Below are positions 6,025 to 6,183 of a DNA stretch of 6,183 nt, one piece after another. The notes beneath the pieces are model-generated. The model saw only the letters and a list, made by a program, of their open reading frames with translations. It was not told the origin of the DNA and searched no databases. The first letter of the stretch is position 1, and every line of letters starts with the position of its first letter. A program made the position numbers and the translations under genes. This stretch comes from DATGMP01 sp035293565 (GTDB lineage: Bacteria; Pseudomonadota; Alphaproteobacteria; BOG-932; Roseiterribacteraceae): positions 1 to 6,183 of the forward strand of contig DATGMP010000141.1 in the NCBI GenBank assembly GCA_035293565.1, given 5' to 3'.

Positions 6025-6183
6025 ATGGTGGCGGTTCAGGACACGGTCGACCGGGTGCGCCGGATCGACGTCGACCAATATCGATATGGGTTCGAGACGA
6101 TCATCGAATCCGACAAGGCCCCGAAGGGCCTGTCGGAGGACACGGTTCGGTTCATCTCGGCCAAGAAGAACGAGCCGGAGTGG
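6025..6183 (+). CDS. sufB: SufB, Fe-S cluster scaffold subunit (5' end only)
   Basis: The first 53 residues are present before the window ends in frame. The block from DVDQYRYGFET through SDKAPKGLSEDTVRFISAKK to NEPEW is the highly conserved opening of SufB, part of the SufBCD complex on which Fe-S clusters are built from SufS-derived sulfur. The core beta-helix and catalytic residues lie beyond the edge. The start ATG 6025 is preceded by GGGGA at 6011-6015, overlapping the fdxN stop. Being 13 bases after fdxN, it is probably in the NifA-controlled transcript, suggesting a nif-dedicated Suf copy that meets the cluster demand of nitrogenase. sufC, sufD and sufS are expected to follow. Confidence 0.88.
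   Translation, partial: MVAVQDTVDRVRRIDVDQYRYGFETIIESDKAPKGLSEDTVRFISAKKNEPEW

Overview
The window looks like the edge of a nitrogen-fixation island in a Bradyrhizobium-type alphaproteobacterium. The evidence is the gene order fixR - nifA - fdxN - sufB, high-GC coding sequence, a NifA protein with the oxygen-sensitive rhizobial cysteine signature, and -24/-12 (sigma-54) promoters with NifA-type upstream sites. As I recall it, nifA-fdxN-suf is the arrangement of photosynthetic and free-living diazotrophic bradyrhizobia; the B. japonicum type places fixA after nifA. No species can be named from the sequence alone.

Left third (1-1650): mobile and broken DNA. There is the 5' half of an IS630-family transposase (minus strand, running off the left edge, frame interrupted at an A8 tract). 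Next come a short fragment of a mercuric-reductase-like flavoprotein and a 45-base 3' end of a tRNA-Lys(CUU) gene with no 5' half, which looks like an integration attachment site. The C-terminus of a large serine recombinase and a frameshifted N-terminal scrap of an MBL-fold hydrolase follow.

Middle (1608-2817): a YqeB-like protein of the molybdenum-hydroxylase accessory family is read leftward. It shares a roughly 340-bp control region with fixR, which is read rightward. That region holds two divergent sigma-54 promoters, a TGT-N10-ACA NifA site between them, a RegR-like box overlapping the NifA site, and a second TGT-N10-ACA close to the YqeB-like gene.

Right half (2817-6183): fixR (short-chain dehydrogenase), a 251-bp gap with a FixK/FNR-type palindrome, nifA (nif transcription activator), a 142-bp gap with two abutting NifA sites and a near-consensus sigma-54 promoter, fdxN (2[4Fe-4S] ferredoxin), and the start of sufB (Fe-S cluster assembly), cut by the window end. 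The likely logic is that redox and low-oxygen signals start fixR-nifA. NifA with sigma-54 then amplifies its own operon and switches on the molybdenum-handling gene on one side and the ferredoxin plus Fe-S assembly genes on the other, all of which plausibly serve nitrogenase. The regulatory links are inferred from motifs, not measured.
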